Counted from the first letter of the stretch, positions 25,166 to 35,947 are shown. The stretch is DNA of 36,649 nt from Opitutia bacterium (GCA_002716045.1 PAZC01000020.1:111958-148606); one strand, 5' to 3'. The notes: generated from the sequence alone by a model not told the origin. Made by a program: numbers and translations.

Positions 25166-25649
25166 GATGAGGTTCTTTCGAAAGTCGATCAAGCAATCCC
25201 TCATGCTCGGGAAACCTCATAATCAAGTTGTGGGTGTCTCCCCAGTCGAAATCCTCGAACTCGAACCCGGGGCAGACCGAACAACTGATCAAACACCAAG
25301 AACTTCGACTCGATGGCTCGGCGGCAAATGTTGTTCCAGCCTCAATGATGATCTGCTGTTCCTCACCATTGAATAAATCAGGGCCCAGGGATTTTTTGGC
25401 ATAGCCGACTTCGTCAAAGAGGTGAAGGGTCAACCCGCATCCCAAATGATAATAAAAGATTTCGTCACTCTTCAAGCAGTGCAGAACAGAATTCTCCTCT
25501 CCTGACAACAGGTAGTAGATGCTAGTGCCAGCGAATCTGGTGCCACGCTCCAAATGCAAACATTCTTCGGACTGGTAGGTCCGCCTGAACCAACCTCCCT
25601 CGGGATGAGGTTCAAGGCCAAGTTTATCTCTGACTTCTTCGGCGGTCAC
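25152..25649 (-). CDS. DUF985 cupin family protein
   Basis: A 165-residue single-domain cupin of the DUF985 (Cupin_5) family. Landmarks are 'LGLEPHPEGGWFRRTY', 'STSIYYLLSGEENSVLHCLKSDEIF'-type strands (here beginning 'GTSIYYLLSGEENSVLH'), 'YYHLGCGLTLHLF' and 'CSVCPGFEFEDFDWGD'. GTG 25649 is the only sensible start: the open frame further upstream runs backwards through the tRNA-Pro gene and cannot be protein-coding. The GTG is just 11 nt after the tRNA's CCA end, so the mRNA must be produced by read-through or processing of the tRNA transcript, or be leaderless. It overlaps the 2OG oxygenase by 14 bp. DUF985 proteins have no settled activity; some are linked to sugar-nucleotide or isomerase-like roles. 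Confidence 0.85.
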   Translation of the reverse strand: MTAEEVRDKLGLEPHPEGGWFRRTYQSEECLHLERGTRFAGTSIYYLLSGEENSVLHCLKSDEIFYYHLGCGLTLHLFDEVGYAKKSLGPDLFNGEEQQIIIEAGTTFAAEPSSRSSWCLISCSVCPGFEFEDFDWGDTHNLIMRFPEHEGLLDRLSKEPHHENS

Positions 25650-25660
25650 GGAAGAAAAAA

Positions 25661-25738
25661 TGGTCGGGACGGAGAGATTCGAACTCTCGACCTCCTGCTC
25701 CCAAAGCAGGCGCGCTAACCAGGCTACGCTACGTCCCG
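25661..25738 (-). tRNA. tRNA-Pro (anticodon TGG)
   Basis: A 78-nt tRNA with its encoded CCA at 25663-25661. The acceptor CGGGACG pairs with CGTCCCG. The D arm is GCGTAGCCTGGTTAGCGCGC. The anticodon arm is CCTGC-TTTGGGA-GCAGG with anticodon TGG. The T arm is GAGAGTTCGAATCTCTC. The initial C1-G72 pair is characteristic of proline tRNAs. Six T follow the CCA directly, and the cupin start codon lies 11 nt after it. Confidence 0.97.
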
Positions 25739-25761
25739 TACCATAAAAAAGAAAGGAGAGT

Positions 25762-25780
25762 AAGCGCAGGAGGTGCGCTT
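25762..25780. repeat. Perfect inverted repeat with GGAGG loop
   Basis: AAGCGCA-GGAGG-TGCGCTT forms a perfect 7-bp stem. It lies between the divergent tRNA-Pro and the DUF4177/FliG-C-like gene. On the minus strand the stem is followed by a pyrimidine/T-rich tract that leads into the tRNA. On the plus strand the loop is a Shine-Dalgarno-like GGAGG, but the nearest start codon (25826) is 45 nt away. It could be an operator or an RNA structure; function is not known. Confidence 0.45.
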
Positions 25781-25825
25781 GCAAGAAAAAGGAACCAATA
25801 ACTTGGTGTCGCAGGTTGCTTGACC

Positions 25826-26431
25826 ATGAGGAAACTTTATTACTTGATGAAAAAGAACATGAGCGAGGCAAAATACAGAGAGCAAAAAAATGGAAATGAA
25901 TTGGAAGGGTTGCAGTTCGCATCGGTCGAACTAGATCTGACCGAAGCCGAAACAGGTGTCATCACCCATTTGGATGCCAAAACGGATGCGAAAGCCAGTC
26001 TGGGCAAGTTGGCGGAGCTTGGAGCCCAAGGGTTTTCCTTGGTTTCCGTTGTGCCCAACGGAGCAAGCTCGGCGGTCGCCTTCCTGCAACGCCCGATACA
26101 GACCGAGCGTGAACTCCATTTCATCAGAAATGCCTTTCTTCTAGAAGACGCTCTTCAAATCTCGGCGGATGACCTCCCCAAAGTAGTGGATGCCATAGAA
26201 GTCGATGATTTAATCATCGCTCTCAAACCAGCCAGCGATCCTTTGCGAAAAGCATTTTTCGATGCTCTCCCGGAAAAAGCTTCCCTCGCTCTGCAAGAAC
26301 AAATCGAGTTCCTTATGCCCAAAAGTCTCAGGGCTGCGGAAGCTGCTCAGGAACGAGTGCTTCAAAAGGTCAAGGGGTTGTTGCGAGCCGGCGAAATTCG
26401 TCTTAAATCAGAGGTTTCATCGGGCAATTGA
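25826..26431 (+). CDS. DUF4177-like and FliG C-terminal-like fusion protein
   Basis: About 201 residues from ATG 25826; ATGs at 25847 and 25859 are equally possible and none has a clear ribosome-binding site. The N-terminal part ('FASVELDLTEAE', 'LGKLAELGAQGFSLVSVVP', 'AVAFLQRPI') looks like the small DUF4177 domain. After a helix ('ERELHFIRNAFLLEDALQIS') the rest resembles the C-terminal domain of the flagellar switch protein FliG: 'VVDAIEVDDLIIALKPASDP' and 'RKAFFDALPEKASLALQEQI' match the armadillo-like helices, and 'AAQERVLQKVKGLLRAGEI' the closing helices. No flagellar gene is present in the window, so a motility role is unlikely. Other FliG-C-like proteins of non-flagellar bacteria are uncharacterised. 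Similarity was judged by eye only. Confidence 0.7.
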   Translation: MRKLYYLMKKNMSEAKYREQKNGNELEGLQFASVELDLTEAETGVITHLDAKTDAKASLGKLAELGAQGFSLVSVVPNGASSAVAFLQRPIQTERELHFIRNAFLLEDALQISADDLPKVVDAIEVDDLIIALKPASDPLRKAFFDALPEKASLALQEQIEFLMPKSLRAAEAAQERVLQKVKGLLRAGEIRLKSEVSSGN

Positions 26432-26472
26432 GGCTCGATTCCTCGATTCACGCAATCTTTGTGTTTGCAAAA

Positions 26473-26502
26473 CGAATCAACGTATCATGATATGTTGATG
26501 CG
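26473..26502. promoter_or_regulatory. 30-bp palindrome before metH (probable operator)
   Basis: CGAATCAACGTATCATGATA followed by TGTTGATGCG is a palindrome centred between 26487 and 26488, with 13 of 15 base pairs matching. It ends five bases before the metH ATG at 26508, where a Shine-Dalgarno sequence would otherwise be. Such a site is the size and symmetry expected for a dimeric winged-helix repressor. ArsR-family regulators such as SahR are known to control methionine-cycle genes in other phyla, but the match to that motif was not tested. Confidence 0.6.
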
Positions 26503-26507
26503 TTATT

Positions 26508-29500
26508 ATGGATTTCTCCAAAAAGAACCCCGACGAGGCTGATCTACGAAAGTTGCTGGGAGAGCGCATCGCATTTCTTGATGGTGCGATGGGAACCGTA
26601 ATCCAAAATCACAAGCTGGTTGAAGAAGATTTTCGGGGAGACTTATTCAAAAGCCATGACCAGGAGCTCAAGGGGAACAACGATCTACTTTGCCTTACGC
26701 GGCCTGAGTTAATCAAAGATATTCATCTAGCCTATTTCGAGGCGGGAAGCGATATAGTAGAAACCAACACCTTCAGCGCCACAACCATAGCTATGGCGGA
26801 CTACAAGCTAGAAAGCATAGTCTGTGATTTAAATCTGGCAGCAGCCAAGCTCGCGCGGGAAGCGGCGGACAAGGCAATGGAGAAAAATCCAGAGCGACCT
26901 CGCTTCGTGGCAGGCGCCATGGGCCCCACTAATCGGACAGCATCCCTGTCGCCAGACGTAAGCGATCCAGCCAAGCGCAACGTAACCTTCGACGAACTCG
27001 TAGCCACCTACAAAGGGCAGGCAAAGGCTCTTATCGACGGAGGAGTGGATCTCCTTCTACCCGAAACCACCTTTGACACGCTGAATCTGAAGGCTGCTCT
27101 TTTTGCAATTGAGGACACATTCGAGGAACTGGGGCGTAGACTGCCCGTTATCATTTCGATAACCATTACCGATGCTTCAGGACGTACCCTGTCAGGCCAA
27201 ACAACCGAGGCATGCTGGAATTCGATCGCCCATTCAAAACCACTCTGCGTGGGCTTGAATTGCGCTCTGGGGGCAGATGCAATGCGACCATACGTACAAA
27301 CCCTGTCCAGAATCGCCGACTGCCCAGTTCATTGCTATCCAAATGCAGGTCTGCCAAACCCCTTGGCTCCGACCGGTTATGACGAAACTCCCGAAGACAC
27401 GGCAGTTGCACTTGAAAGCTTTGCTCGTGAAGGTCTGCTGAACCTTGCAGGAGGCTGTTGCGGCACCACCCCAGAACATATTGCCGCTGTCGTTGAGAAA
27501 CTAAGCTCCTGCGCTCCCAGAGCCATTCCCGAGAACAAGCCTGCCTTGCGAATCAGCGGTCTTGAATCGCTTGAAGTCAGAGGTGACGATGCTCCCTTCC
27601 TGATGGTCGGCGAAAGGACCAACGTAACAGGGTCACCACGGTTCCGAAAACTTATTGAGGCCGAAGATTATGAAACTGCTATCGGTGTTGCCAAGCAACA
27701 GGTTGAAAACGGGGCCAATGTCATAGACGTAAACTTCGACGCCGCCCTTCTCAATGGCGAAGCCTGCATGACTCGCTATCTAAACCTAGTGGCCAGCGAA
27801 CCAGACGTGGCGCGGGTTCCGATCATGATTGATAGTTCCAAATGGTCAGTCATCGAGGCTGGCCTGAAGGTGACTCAAGGAAAGTGCATCATAAATTCCA
27901 TCAGCCTGAAGGAAGGCGAGGAGACTTTCAAGAAGCAGGCTCGACTTGCGCTTAGGCATGGAGCTGCAGTGGTCGTGATGGCCTTTGACGAGGAGGGACA
28001 AGCTGCGACTCTAGCCGACAAAGCCCGTATCTGTGAAAGAGCTTACAAAGTTCTTGTGGAGGAAATCAATTTCCCACCCGAAGACATAATATTCGATCCC
28101 AACGTACTGACTGTTGCCACCGGCATCAGCGAACACGACAGTTATGGTCTGGACTTCATCGAGGCTGTGAGGGAAATCAAGAAGCGATGTCCACATGCCC
28201 GGACCAGTGGTGGAATCAGCAACGTATCCTTCTCCTTTCGAGGTAACAACGTAGTGCGAGAGGCCATGCATGCAGTGTTTCTATACCATGCCCTCAAGGC
28301 TGGACTGGACATGGGGATCGTCAATGCCGGCATGCTCGAGGTGTATGAGGAGATTGACGATGAATTACGGAACCGAGTGGAAGACGTCATCCTCAATCGA
28401 CATGAGGATGCAGCCGAAAACCTTCTCGAGTTCGCCGAGAGGGTCAAGGATCAGGCAGGGGAGAAAAAAGCAAAGGGCCCGGACTTGTCCTGGCGCAAAG
28501 GCAATGTTTCGGAAAGATTGTCTCACGCCCTTGTCAAGGGAATTGGCGATTTCGCGGAGGAAGATGCCGAGGAAGCTCGGCAGGAATTAGGGCGTCCACT
28601 GGATGTCATTGAAGGTCCACTAATGGATGGCATGAAAATTGTCGGAGACCTTTTCGGGGACGGAAAGATGTTCCTTCCGCAAGTCGTCAAGAGCGCCCGT
28701 GTCATGAAAAAGGCAGTCAATTACTTGGAGCCATTCATGGAATCGGAGAAGGATTCTGGTTCCGATGGAAAACGCGGCACCATGGTAATTGCTACCGTCA
28801 GAGGAGATGTACACGATATCGGCAAAAACATCGTGGGAGTTGTCTTGTCCTGCAACAACTGGGAGGTAATCGACTTGGGAGTGATGGTGTCTTGTGAAGA
28901 AATCCTCGAGGCAGCCAAGGAAAAGCAGGCGGACGTCATTGGTTTGAGCGGGCTGATCACGCCTTCGCTGGATGAAATGACACACAATGCAGCGGAAATG
29001 AAGCGTCAAGGCTTTGACATACCCCTGCTGATCGGTGGAGCAACGACTAGCAAAGCTCACACAGCCATAAAGATCGCCCCGGAGTATGAGTATCCAGTTG
29101 TACAGGTTGCAGACGCCTCGCTCGTGGTGAACGTCTGCAACGATTTGACGAATGAAGAGCGCAAAGAAGCTTTCGTTGCGGAAATTTCAGAAAGTCAGGA
29201 AGATCAACGCAAAAAACATGCGTCTGCCTCCGGTCCCACCCTACTGTCCTTGGAAGAGACCCGCACCCGCTCATTCTCCCCTAATTGGGCCAAAGAAAAA
29301 GTCGAGGTGCCCAACCCCGAGCATCTTGGTGTCACCGTGCTAGACGATATTCCCTTGGGGGAAATCGTCGAGTATTTCGATTGGTCTCCATTCTTCTGGT
29401 CATGGGAACTAAAAGGCAAGTATCCAGCCATATTCGATCGGGCAGACATGGGGAAACAGGCCAAGGATCTCTTTCAGGACGCCGCCCCCATCCTCGAGCG

Positions 29501-30224
29501 AATAATTGAAGGAAACCTCTTTAAGTGCCAAGGGGTAATCGGTCTTTGGCCGGCAAATGCAATCGGGGACGACGTGGAGATCTACGGCAACGAAAAGCGA
29601 GACAAACCATTGTCCACCTTTCACTTTCTTCGCCGTCAGCAAGAAATCATTTCCGAAAAAGTCCAATATTGCCTCTCGGATTACGTGGCCCCTAAAGATT
29701 CAGGAATCAATGATTATCTGGGTGCTTTCGCAGTCACTTCAGGTTGCGAGGTGGATACACTTGCCAAAACCTTCGAAGAAAAGGGTGACGACTACTCAAG
29801 CATTATAATCAAAGCGCTTGGAGACCGATTTGCCGAAGCGATGGCCGAATACGCTCACGAGAAAGTACGAGCATGGTGGGGATTTGGTCTTGATGAAAAC
29901 TTAAGCAACGAAGAACGGATAGATGAAAAATACCAAGGCATTCGTCCAGCCTCAGGTTATCCATGTCAACCCGACCACACCGAAAAGGACATTATCTGGG
30001 AAACGCTTGAGGTGGAGAAACATATTGGCGTACAACTCACGGAATCGCGCGCCATGAACCCGGGTGCCTCTGTTTCAGGTTTGTATTTCTCCCATCCAAA
30101 ATCGAGTTACTTCAACTTGGGGCGCCTTGATCTGGACCAAGTCGAGGATTATGCGCGAAGAAAAGGTTGGTCCCTCGAAGAAGCGGAGAAGTGGTTGCGG
30201 CCCAACCTAGGATACAACACCTAA
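26508..30224 (+). CDS. metH: Cobalamin-dependent methionine synthase
   Basis: A full-length 1238-residue MetH that transfers the methyl group of methyltetrahydrofolate to homocysteine through cobalamin. Domains in order: homocysteine-binding barrel (about 15-325) with zinc cysteines C252 ('GLNCALG') and C317-C318 ('[11 protein letters not shown]'); pterin-binding barrel (about 355-620, '[18 protein letters not shown]', 'DVNFDAALL'); helical cap and B12 domain (about 650-900) with D767-V-H769-D-I-G772, where H769 is the lower cobalt ligand; and AdoMet-binding reactivation domain (about 935-1225, '[20 protein letters not shown]' and '[12 protein letters not shown]'). All key residues are kept and length matches E. 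coli MetH. A strong palindrome precedes the start. It ends 16 bp before the convergent FGE-like gene. Confidence 0.98.
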   Translation: MDFSKKNPDEADLRKLLGERIAFLDGAMGTVIQNHKLVEEDFRGDLFKSHDQELKGNNDLLCLTRPELIKDIHLAYFEAGSDIVETNTFSATTIAMADYKLESIVCDLNLAAAKLAREAADKAMEKNPERPRFVAGAMGPTNRTASLSPDVSDPAKRNVTFDELVATYKGQAKALIDGGVDLLLPETTFDTLNLKAALFAIEDTFEELGRRLPVIISITITDASGRTLSGQTTEACWNSIAHSKPLCVGLNCALGADAMRPYVQTLSRIADCPVHCYPNAGLPNPLAPTGYDETPEDTAVALESFAREGLLNLAGGCCGTTPEHIAAVVEKLSSCAPRAIPENKPALRISGLESLEVRGDDAPFLMVGERTNVTGSPRFRKLIEAEDYETAIGVAKQQVENGANVIDVNFDAALLNGEACMTRYLNLVASEPDVARVPIMIDSSKWSVIEAGLKVTQGKCIINSISLKEGEETFKKQARLALRHGAAVVVMAFDEEGQAATLADKARICERAYKVLVEEINFPPEDIIFDPNVLTVATGISEHDSYGLDFIEAVREIKKRCPHARTSGGISNVSFSFRGNNVVREAMHAVFLYHALKAGLDMGIVNAGMLEVYEEIDDELRNRVEDVILNRHEDAAENLLEFAERVKDQAGEKKAKGPDLSWRKGNVSERLSHALVKGIGDFAEEDAEEARQELGRPLDVIEGPLMDGMKIVGDLFGDGKMFLPQVVKSARVMKKAVNYLEPFMESEKDSGSDGKRGTMVIATVRGDVHDIGKNIVGVVLSCNNWEVIDLGVMVSCEEILEAAKEKQADVIGLSGLITPSLDEMTHNAAEMKRQGFDIPLLIGGATTSKAHTAIKIAPEYEYPVVQVADASLVVNVCNDLTNEERKEAFVAEISESQEDQRKKHASASGPTLLSLEETRTRSFSPNWAKEKVEVPNPEHLGVTVLDDIPLGEIVEYFDWSPFFWSWELKGKYPAIFDRADMGKQAKDLFQDAAPILERIIEGNLFKCQGVIGLWPANAIGDDVEIYGNEKRDKPLSTFHFLRRQQEIISEKVQYCLSDYVAPKDSGINDYLGAFAVTSGCEVDTLAKTFEEKGDDYSSIIIKALGDRFAEAMAEYAHEKVRAWWGFGLDENLSNEERIDEKYQGIRPASGYPCQPDHTEKDIIWETLEVEKHIGVQLTESRAMNPGASVSGLYFSHPKSSYFNLGRLDLDQVEDYARRKGWSLEEAEKWLRPNLGYNT

Positions 30225-30240
30225 GCTAAAGCAGAGGATG

Positions 30241-31221
30241 CTAGCGCCAATTCGGCACGAGAGCCAGTCGCAGGCCCACCATTTCCCTCTGCTCGACTGC
30301 CATCTTGAAGCGTTTGGCCGAACGGCATTCCAACCGAGAGTTGAGAATGCTTCCCCCTCGAGCCAGGTATTCCGAACCATCTTTAGGACCGGTGGGGTTG
30401 ATGCTTTTCGCCTTGGGATATTCACCGTAATAATCACGACACCACTCGAGAACGTTGCCGTGCATGTCATGCAAGCCCCAACGATTGGGGCGCAATTCAC
30501 CGACGGGATGGGTCTTGCCTTGGGCATTCTCTGACGTCCAAGCATAATTTGCGAGGCCTCCGGCTTCGTTGCCATGAAAGAATGCGGAAACGGTTCGAGC
30601 CCGGCAAGCGTACTCCCATTGAGCCTCGCTGGGCAAGGAATAGGCATACCCTGGAGGCAGGGTACCATTGGCTCGAGCGCTCTCGGTCAACTTTTTGCAG
30701 AAAGCAGAAGCTTCGGCCCACGACACACCTTCAACCGGGAGATCAGCGCCGTCGAACTCACTCGGCGAATCCCCCATGACAAGTTTCCACTGGGCCTGAG
30801 TAATCTCGTGTTTGCTAAGCCAAAACCCACGAGAGACCACCACCTCCTTAAGCGTTTCGTCTTCAGATCTATCTTTTTCGAGGACACTGCTGCCTCGCCG
30901 GTAATCCCCCGGTGGTATCCAAGCCATCGTCAAGTCAGGAGAAGAAACTTTCCAAGGACGACCGAACGTTAATCTCGGACTCCCGTGCCGAGGACGCCAA
31001 GCAAAAGCGATCCGCCGATCATCCACAGAAAGATTATCCATGGGAATCACCAAGGCACTGCCATCTTCAAGGCGAAGGGTGATAGCGTCTATTTCGCGAG
31101 ACGTCATCTCGCCGCGAACCCGATTGCCTGAGATATCTCTCCATTCCCTCACTTGGCTATACAAAGGCAATGCCGAAAGAAACAAAACAAGCGAGGGTAC
31201 CCACCTTTTTCTCAGAACCAT
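30241..31221 (-). CDS. Secreted formylglycine-generating-enzyme-like (SUMF1) protein with SHD1-like domain
   Basis: A 326-residue exported protein. The signal peptide ('RWVPSLVLFLSALPLYSQ') is followed by a roughly 50-residue SHD1-like domain ('REWRDISGNRVRGEMTSREI' to 'VIPMDNLSVDDRRI') common in PVC bacteria. An FGE-sulfatase (SUMF1) domain follows: 'KHEITQAQWKLVMGDSPSEF', 'PVEGVSWAEASAFCKKLTES', 'YSLPSEAQWEYACRA', 'WGLHDMHGNVLEWCRDYYGE' and 'YLARGGSILNSRLECRSAKR'. True FGE enzymes carry two active-site cysteines in the segment after GGS; here the first position is Asn and only one Cys (in 'LECRS') remains. It is therefore more likely a non-catalytic carbohydrate or protein-binding relative. 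It is convergent with metH and divergent from thrS. No sulfatase gene is present in the window. Confidence 0.88.
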   Translation of the reverse strand: MVLRKRWVPSLVLFLSALPLYSQVREWRDISGNRVRGEMTSREIDAITLRLEDGSALVIPMDNLSVDDRRIAFAWRPRHGSPRLTFGRPWKVSSPDLTMAWIPPGDYRRGSSVLEKDRSEDETLKEVVVSRGFWLSKHEITQAQWKLVMGDSPSEFDGADLPVEGVSWAEASAFCKKLTESARANGTLPPGYAYSLPSEAQWEYACRARTVSAFFHGNEAGGLANYAWTSENAQGKTHPVGELRPNRWGLHDMHGNVLEWCRDYYGEYPKAKSINPTGPKDGSEYLARGGSILNSRLECRSAKRFKMAVEQREMVGLRLALVPNWR

Positions 31222-31350
31222 GACTCGAGTTTGAGGGACCTTTCCCCACGAGCAACAGGAAAAATCCCTTACGCTAAAGGATTGAATTGAATCAAGATCG
31301 AGGGTAATTCGATGGTTCTTGCAACATAGGGAAATCCCAAACCGTCACAA
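31222..31350. promoter_or_regulatory. Divergent region upstream of thrS
   Basis: These 129 bp separate the FGE-like gene and thrS, so promoters for both should be here. An imperfect inverted repeat AATCC(C)TT-ACGCT-AA(A)GGATT (31264-31284) is visible. No T-box element was recognised: there is no TGGNACCGCG-type sequence and the space is too short for one. No clear -35/-10 pair stands out. Confidence 0.35.
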
Positions 31351-33193
<1,843 letters not shown>

Positions 33194-33201
<8 letters not shown>

Positions 33202-33505
33202 AACGCCGCCAAGCGTCGCACGTACTGCCCTCGATTGCGTGAATACCGTACTGGCGTGGCCTTTCGTTTTTCTGATCAAAGTGTATCGCGTGCTACTCTC
33301 GCCCCTGAAAAAGTACGCATTGGGACCCAACGCCGGTTGCCGCTTCCACCCCACCTGTTCAGCCTACGCGATCGAGTGCCTCAATAGGTTCGCTCTTCCC
33401 GTGGCCCTCTGGAAAACCATAAGGCGAATCGCACGCTGCAATCCGTTGCATCCGGGTGGCTACGACCCAGTCATTCCAGATGAAGAAGATCCAGAGGCTT
33501 GCTGA
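33194..33505 (+). CDS. yidD: Membrane protein insertion efficiency factor YidD
   Basis: A 103-residue YidD protein that assists membrane protein insertion together with YidC. The conserved core is intact: 'LIKVYRVLLSPL', 'GCRFHPTCSAYAIECLNRF' and 'RIARCNPLHPGGYDPVI', including the three conserved cysteines. An amphipathic, hydrophobic N-terminal segment ('VNTVLAWPFVFLIKVYRVLL') should associate with the membrane. The start is ATG 33194, inside the end of thrS (8-bp overlap); a TTG at 33182 is less likely. In many genomes yidD lies beside rpmH-rnpA-yidC; here it is instead coupled to thrS. It converges with the leucine-rich-repeat gene, 13 bp apart. Confidence 0.95.
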
Positions 33506-33518
33506 GCGGTATTGAACT

Positions 33519-34640
33519 TCAGTAGACTGGTCGGTGCAAGACAACCTTCACCTTCGGGTTTAGTTGCCGAATGATTTGAGCAAACTGCGGCCCGACGCGA
33601 GAGTGAACGATTTGCACCTCGGCCAAAGCAGGTAATTTGCCAAGCACCTTGGCAGACTCCGCAGTCACCGCGGTACGGCTTAGATCGATTTTCTGCAAAC
33701 GAATCAATTTCGACAAATGAGCAATGCCCGCGTCGGTAACCTTTACGCTCCAGTTGAGATTGATTTCGCGAAGTTGGGCAAGGCCTGCCAAGGACGCGAG
33801 GCCAGCATCCGTAATTTGAGTGTAGCCAATAGTCCTGAATTGAACTTTCTCCAAGTTCTTTAGGTTAGCCAAGGGAGCGAGGTGTTCGTTAGCTATTCGA
33901 TTCCCTCCCATCTCAAGTTCCTTGAGCGCTGAAAAACCTTTGCCCAAAGGAGTTAGGTTGAGGTCAGTCTTGTCTGCCGTGTTACGATTGGGATTCAGCG
34001 TAATCGAAGCGAGCTTTGGCAAAGCGGACAAATAAGCGAACCCATCGCCTTTGACCTTGGTGAACTTGAGGTTGAGCGACTCGAGATTTCGGGCATTCGC
34101 CAACACGGCCAGCCCAGCGTCATCAACTTGGGTGGAAACCAAGTTTACTCGGCGCAGGTTTTTCAACTTTGCCACTTCAATCAAACCACGGTTCGTGACG
34201 CTCCGACAATTATCCAAGCTCAGCTCTTCCAACGATGGAAGGCCTGCCAGCAATCTCAATGATTCATCAGTAAGACCCTTGGCCATGGCCAAATCCAGTC
34301 GGCGAAGCTCCTTTGCTCCGGCAAGGGCACCAAGAACATCCGAGACGGATGTGGCGAGCGGAGCGCCGCGGAGATTGACCGCATGAAGTTTCGGTAATTT
34401 TGCGACCTCAGCCAAGTGTTGAGCAGTGATCGGAGACGGAGGCTTGAAATTCGGATCGAATACTGGTTGCCCAAATGGACCACGAGGAGGCTTGGCAACG
34501 GAAAACTGAACCGAGGATGAGCCATCCGAACCCACTGTGACCTTGGCTCCGACTTTCCTGAGAGACTCGGAAAGGTCAGCAGAAAGAAGGGCAACGGGAA
34601 AAGCGGCGCTCGACCAAAGAAAGATTGCGAGATATTTCAT
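33519..34640 (-). CDS. Secreted leucine-rich-repeat protein
   Basis: A 373-residue exported protein. The signal peptide ('MKYLAIFLWSSAAFPVALLS') is followed by a spacer and about ten leucine-rich repeats of 24-26 residues. Typical units are 'LKNLRRVNLVSTQVDDAGLA', 'LPSLEELSLDNCRSVTNRGL' and 'LAQLREINLNWSVKVTDAGI'. The consensus (L..L..L.L....VTD.GL..L) is of the cysteine-containing/RI-like type widespread in PVC bacteria. It ends in 'LNPKVKVVLHRPVY' with no membrane anchor or sorting signal. A protein-binding role is likely. It starts 19 bp after the serpin stop on the same strand, suggesting joint transcription. Confidence 0.88.
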   Translation of the reverse strand: MKYLAIFLWSSAAFPVALLSADLSESLRKVGAKVTVGSDGSSSVQFSVAKPPRGPFGQPVFDPNFKPPSPITAQHLAEVAKLPKLHAVNLRGAPLATSVSDVLGALAGAKELRRLDLAMAKGLTDESLRLLAGLPSLEELSLDNCRSVTNRGLIEVAKLKNLRRVNLVSTQVDDAGLAVLANARNLESLNLKFTKVKGDGFAYLSALPKLASITLNPNRNTADKTDLNLTPLGKGFSALKELEMGGNRIANEHLAPLANLKNLEKVQFRTIGYTQITDAGLASLAGLAQLREINLNWSVKVTDAGIAHLSKLIRLQKIDLSRTAVTAESAKVLGKLPALAEVQIVHSRVGPQFAQIIRQLNPKVKVVLHRPVY

Positions 34641-34659
34641 GGTATCTTCTTGGAGTTAT

Positions 34660-35904
34660 TCACTCTCCTTTGGATGGGTCCGCATAGCGGCCAAGGAACA
34701 ATATGCTGCCAGTTGCCTTGTCGCGAATGAGGAAGATAAAAGGATGATCGGCTCGGAAACGTGGTCCCATGGGACGAGCGGAACGAGTCCTAACCACGAC
34801 CGCGGTTGCCGCAGCGGCCTCAGTGCCTTCCTCGTTTACTTCAACGAAGGCCTTGTGCAACACAGCGGACAAGTAGAGTCTTTTGCTACCATCCATGCCG
34901 GAGAAATCGGCTCCGCCGAATGCCTTCTTCATGCCGAGAGCCTGTAACTGCTGGGACAAACTGAACTCCGAAGTCATCTTGAACTTGGGAAACCAGGTAT
35001 CGACCTTGGTCCGGCGCACCTTGCCAATCCACTCGGATAGTTTGTCCGGGCTCAAGATCTTTTCCAGATCGGCTAAGGTTTTCTTTTTCGCTGGGGGATT
35101 GGTCGGCCTGCGAAAGGGTTGGCCGCCGCCTTGGTTAGGTAACAAGACGAACATCGAGACCTTTTCTCCTTTGTAGGGCATCTCCAGGACCTGGACGTCG
35201 TCATCCTGAAAATAGCCGAAATTGCCTTTCTGGTACATCATGGGGGTTTTCACGAGGTTGGTCGGTGTAACCTTGAAAGGCATTTCACGCGTGGACTTCT
35301 CCTGGAACTGAACGTCCCAGTTCCCCTTGAAGTAAATGGCATTGGTCAAAACCATCCGGGTGAGGGAATCGAGAACGCCGGATGGAATGAGATCCTTGAT
35401 TTTGTCATTGGTCTCTTGCTCGACCCATTTGTTTATGATTCCACGGGCTTTTTCCGAATTGGAATAATCGAGAGGTCGCCCGACGGAGTCGTAGTCGCGC
35501 TCAATCAGATTAAGGTATTCCGGAAGAAATCGATAGTTTTTCTGGGGCCAAAGGGCATTGGCGATGGAAAGTTCCACCCCACCCTTTTCGCGAGCCTCCC
35601 GCAAGCCAAGCTTGAGATCAGAAAATCCGGCATGCAGACGTTTCTGCGGCAGGTGAAACTCGAGAGCCTTGGCCATTTCGGCCTCGGTGTCCCCTCGGGC
35701 TCCGGCATAGGTCATGGAAAGAGCCGTGGATATGCTGTAAGGCGAAAGGAAGAGGTTCCCCTTCTCGTCGTTGAGTTGATCGTACAACTTGAGAGCGAAC
35801 TTGGTGTTCCCCTCCGATACAGCACCGACGTCAGGATTGGACTGACCGGATGCGCCAATGGCAAGAGAGAGGAAAGTAGATAGAAGAATGCTCGGTATTT
35901 TCAT
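34660..35904 (-). CDS. Secreted serpin (serine protease inhibitor)
   Basis: A 414-residue serpin starting at ATG 35904, which directly opens a signal peptide ('MKIPSILLSTFLSLAIGASG'); the open frame extends 97 codons further upstream without meaning. The fold is complete: 'GNLFLSPYSISTALSMTYAG', 'RMVLTNAIYFKGNWDVQF', 'KVDTWFPKFKMTSEFSLSQQ', 'LHKAFVEVNEEGTEAAAATA' and 'DHPFIFLIRDKATGSILFLG'. The hinge E-E-G-T-E-A-A-A-A-T-A follows the inhibitory consensus. Counting P14 from the hinge threonine places Arg at P1 and Ser at P1' ('VVVRTRSARP'), so trypsin-like proteases are the expected targets. A Gly/Pro/Lys-rich insertion ('GGGQPFRRPTNPPAKKKT') is present before helix F-type sequence. It sits between a truncated hypothetical gene and the leucine-rich-repeat gene, all on the minus strand. 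Confidence 0.94.
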   Translation of the reverse strand: MKIPSILLSTFLSLAIGASGQSNPDVGAVSEGNTKFALKLYDQLNDEKGNLFLSPYSISTALSMTYAGARGDTEAEMAKALEFHLPQKRLHAGFSDLKLGLREAREKGGVELSIANALWPQKNYRFLPEYLNLIERDYDSVGRPLDYSNSEKARGIINKWVEQETNDKIKDLIPSGVLDSLTRMVLTNAIYFKGNWDVQFQEKSTREMPFKVTPTNLVKTPMMYQKGNFGYFQDDDVQVLEMPYKGEKVSMFVLLPNQGGGQPFRRPTNPPAKKKTLADLEKILSPDKLSEWIGKVRRTKVDTWFPKFKMTSEFSLSQQLQALGMKKAFGGADFSGMDGSKRLYLSAVLHKAFVEVNEEGTEAAAATAVVVRTRSARPMGPRFRADHPFIFLIRDKATGSILFLGRYADPSKGE

Positions 35905-35947
35905 GATTGGCAGGGTTGGCTCTTTCTCTTGTAGAATAAAAAATGAA

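Noticed and set aside
25650..25922. Longer cupin reading frame extending upstream through the tRNA
   Set aside because: The frame crosses the whole tRNA-Pro gene antiparallel to nothing useful and has no homology; GTG 25649 gives the normal family N-terminus.
26432..26507. Possible S-adenosylhomocysteine or cobalamin riboswitch before metH
   Set aside because: The spacer is only 76 bp and mostly taken up by the palindrome; no riboswitch core sequence is present.
31222..31350. T-box leader before thrS
   Set aside because: The region is too short and lacks the T-box consensus and a following terminator.
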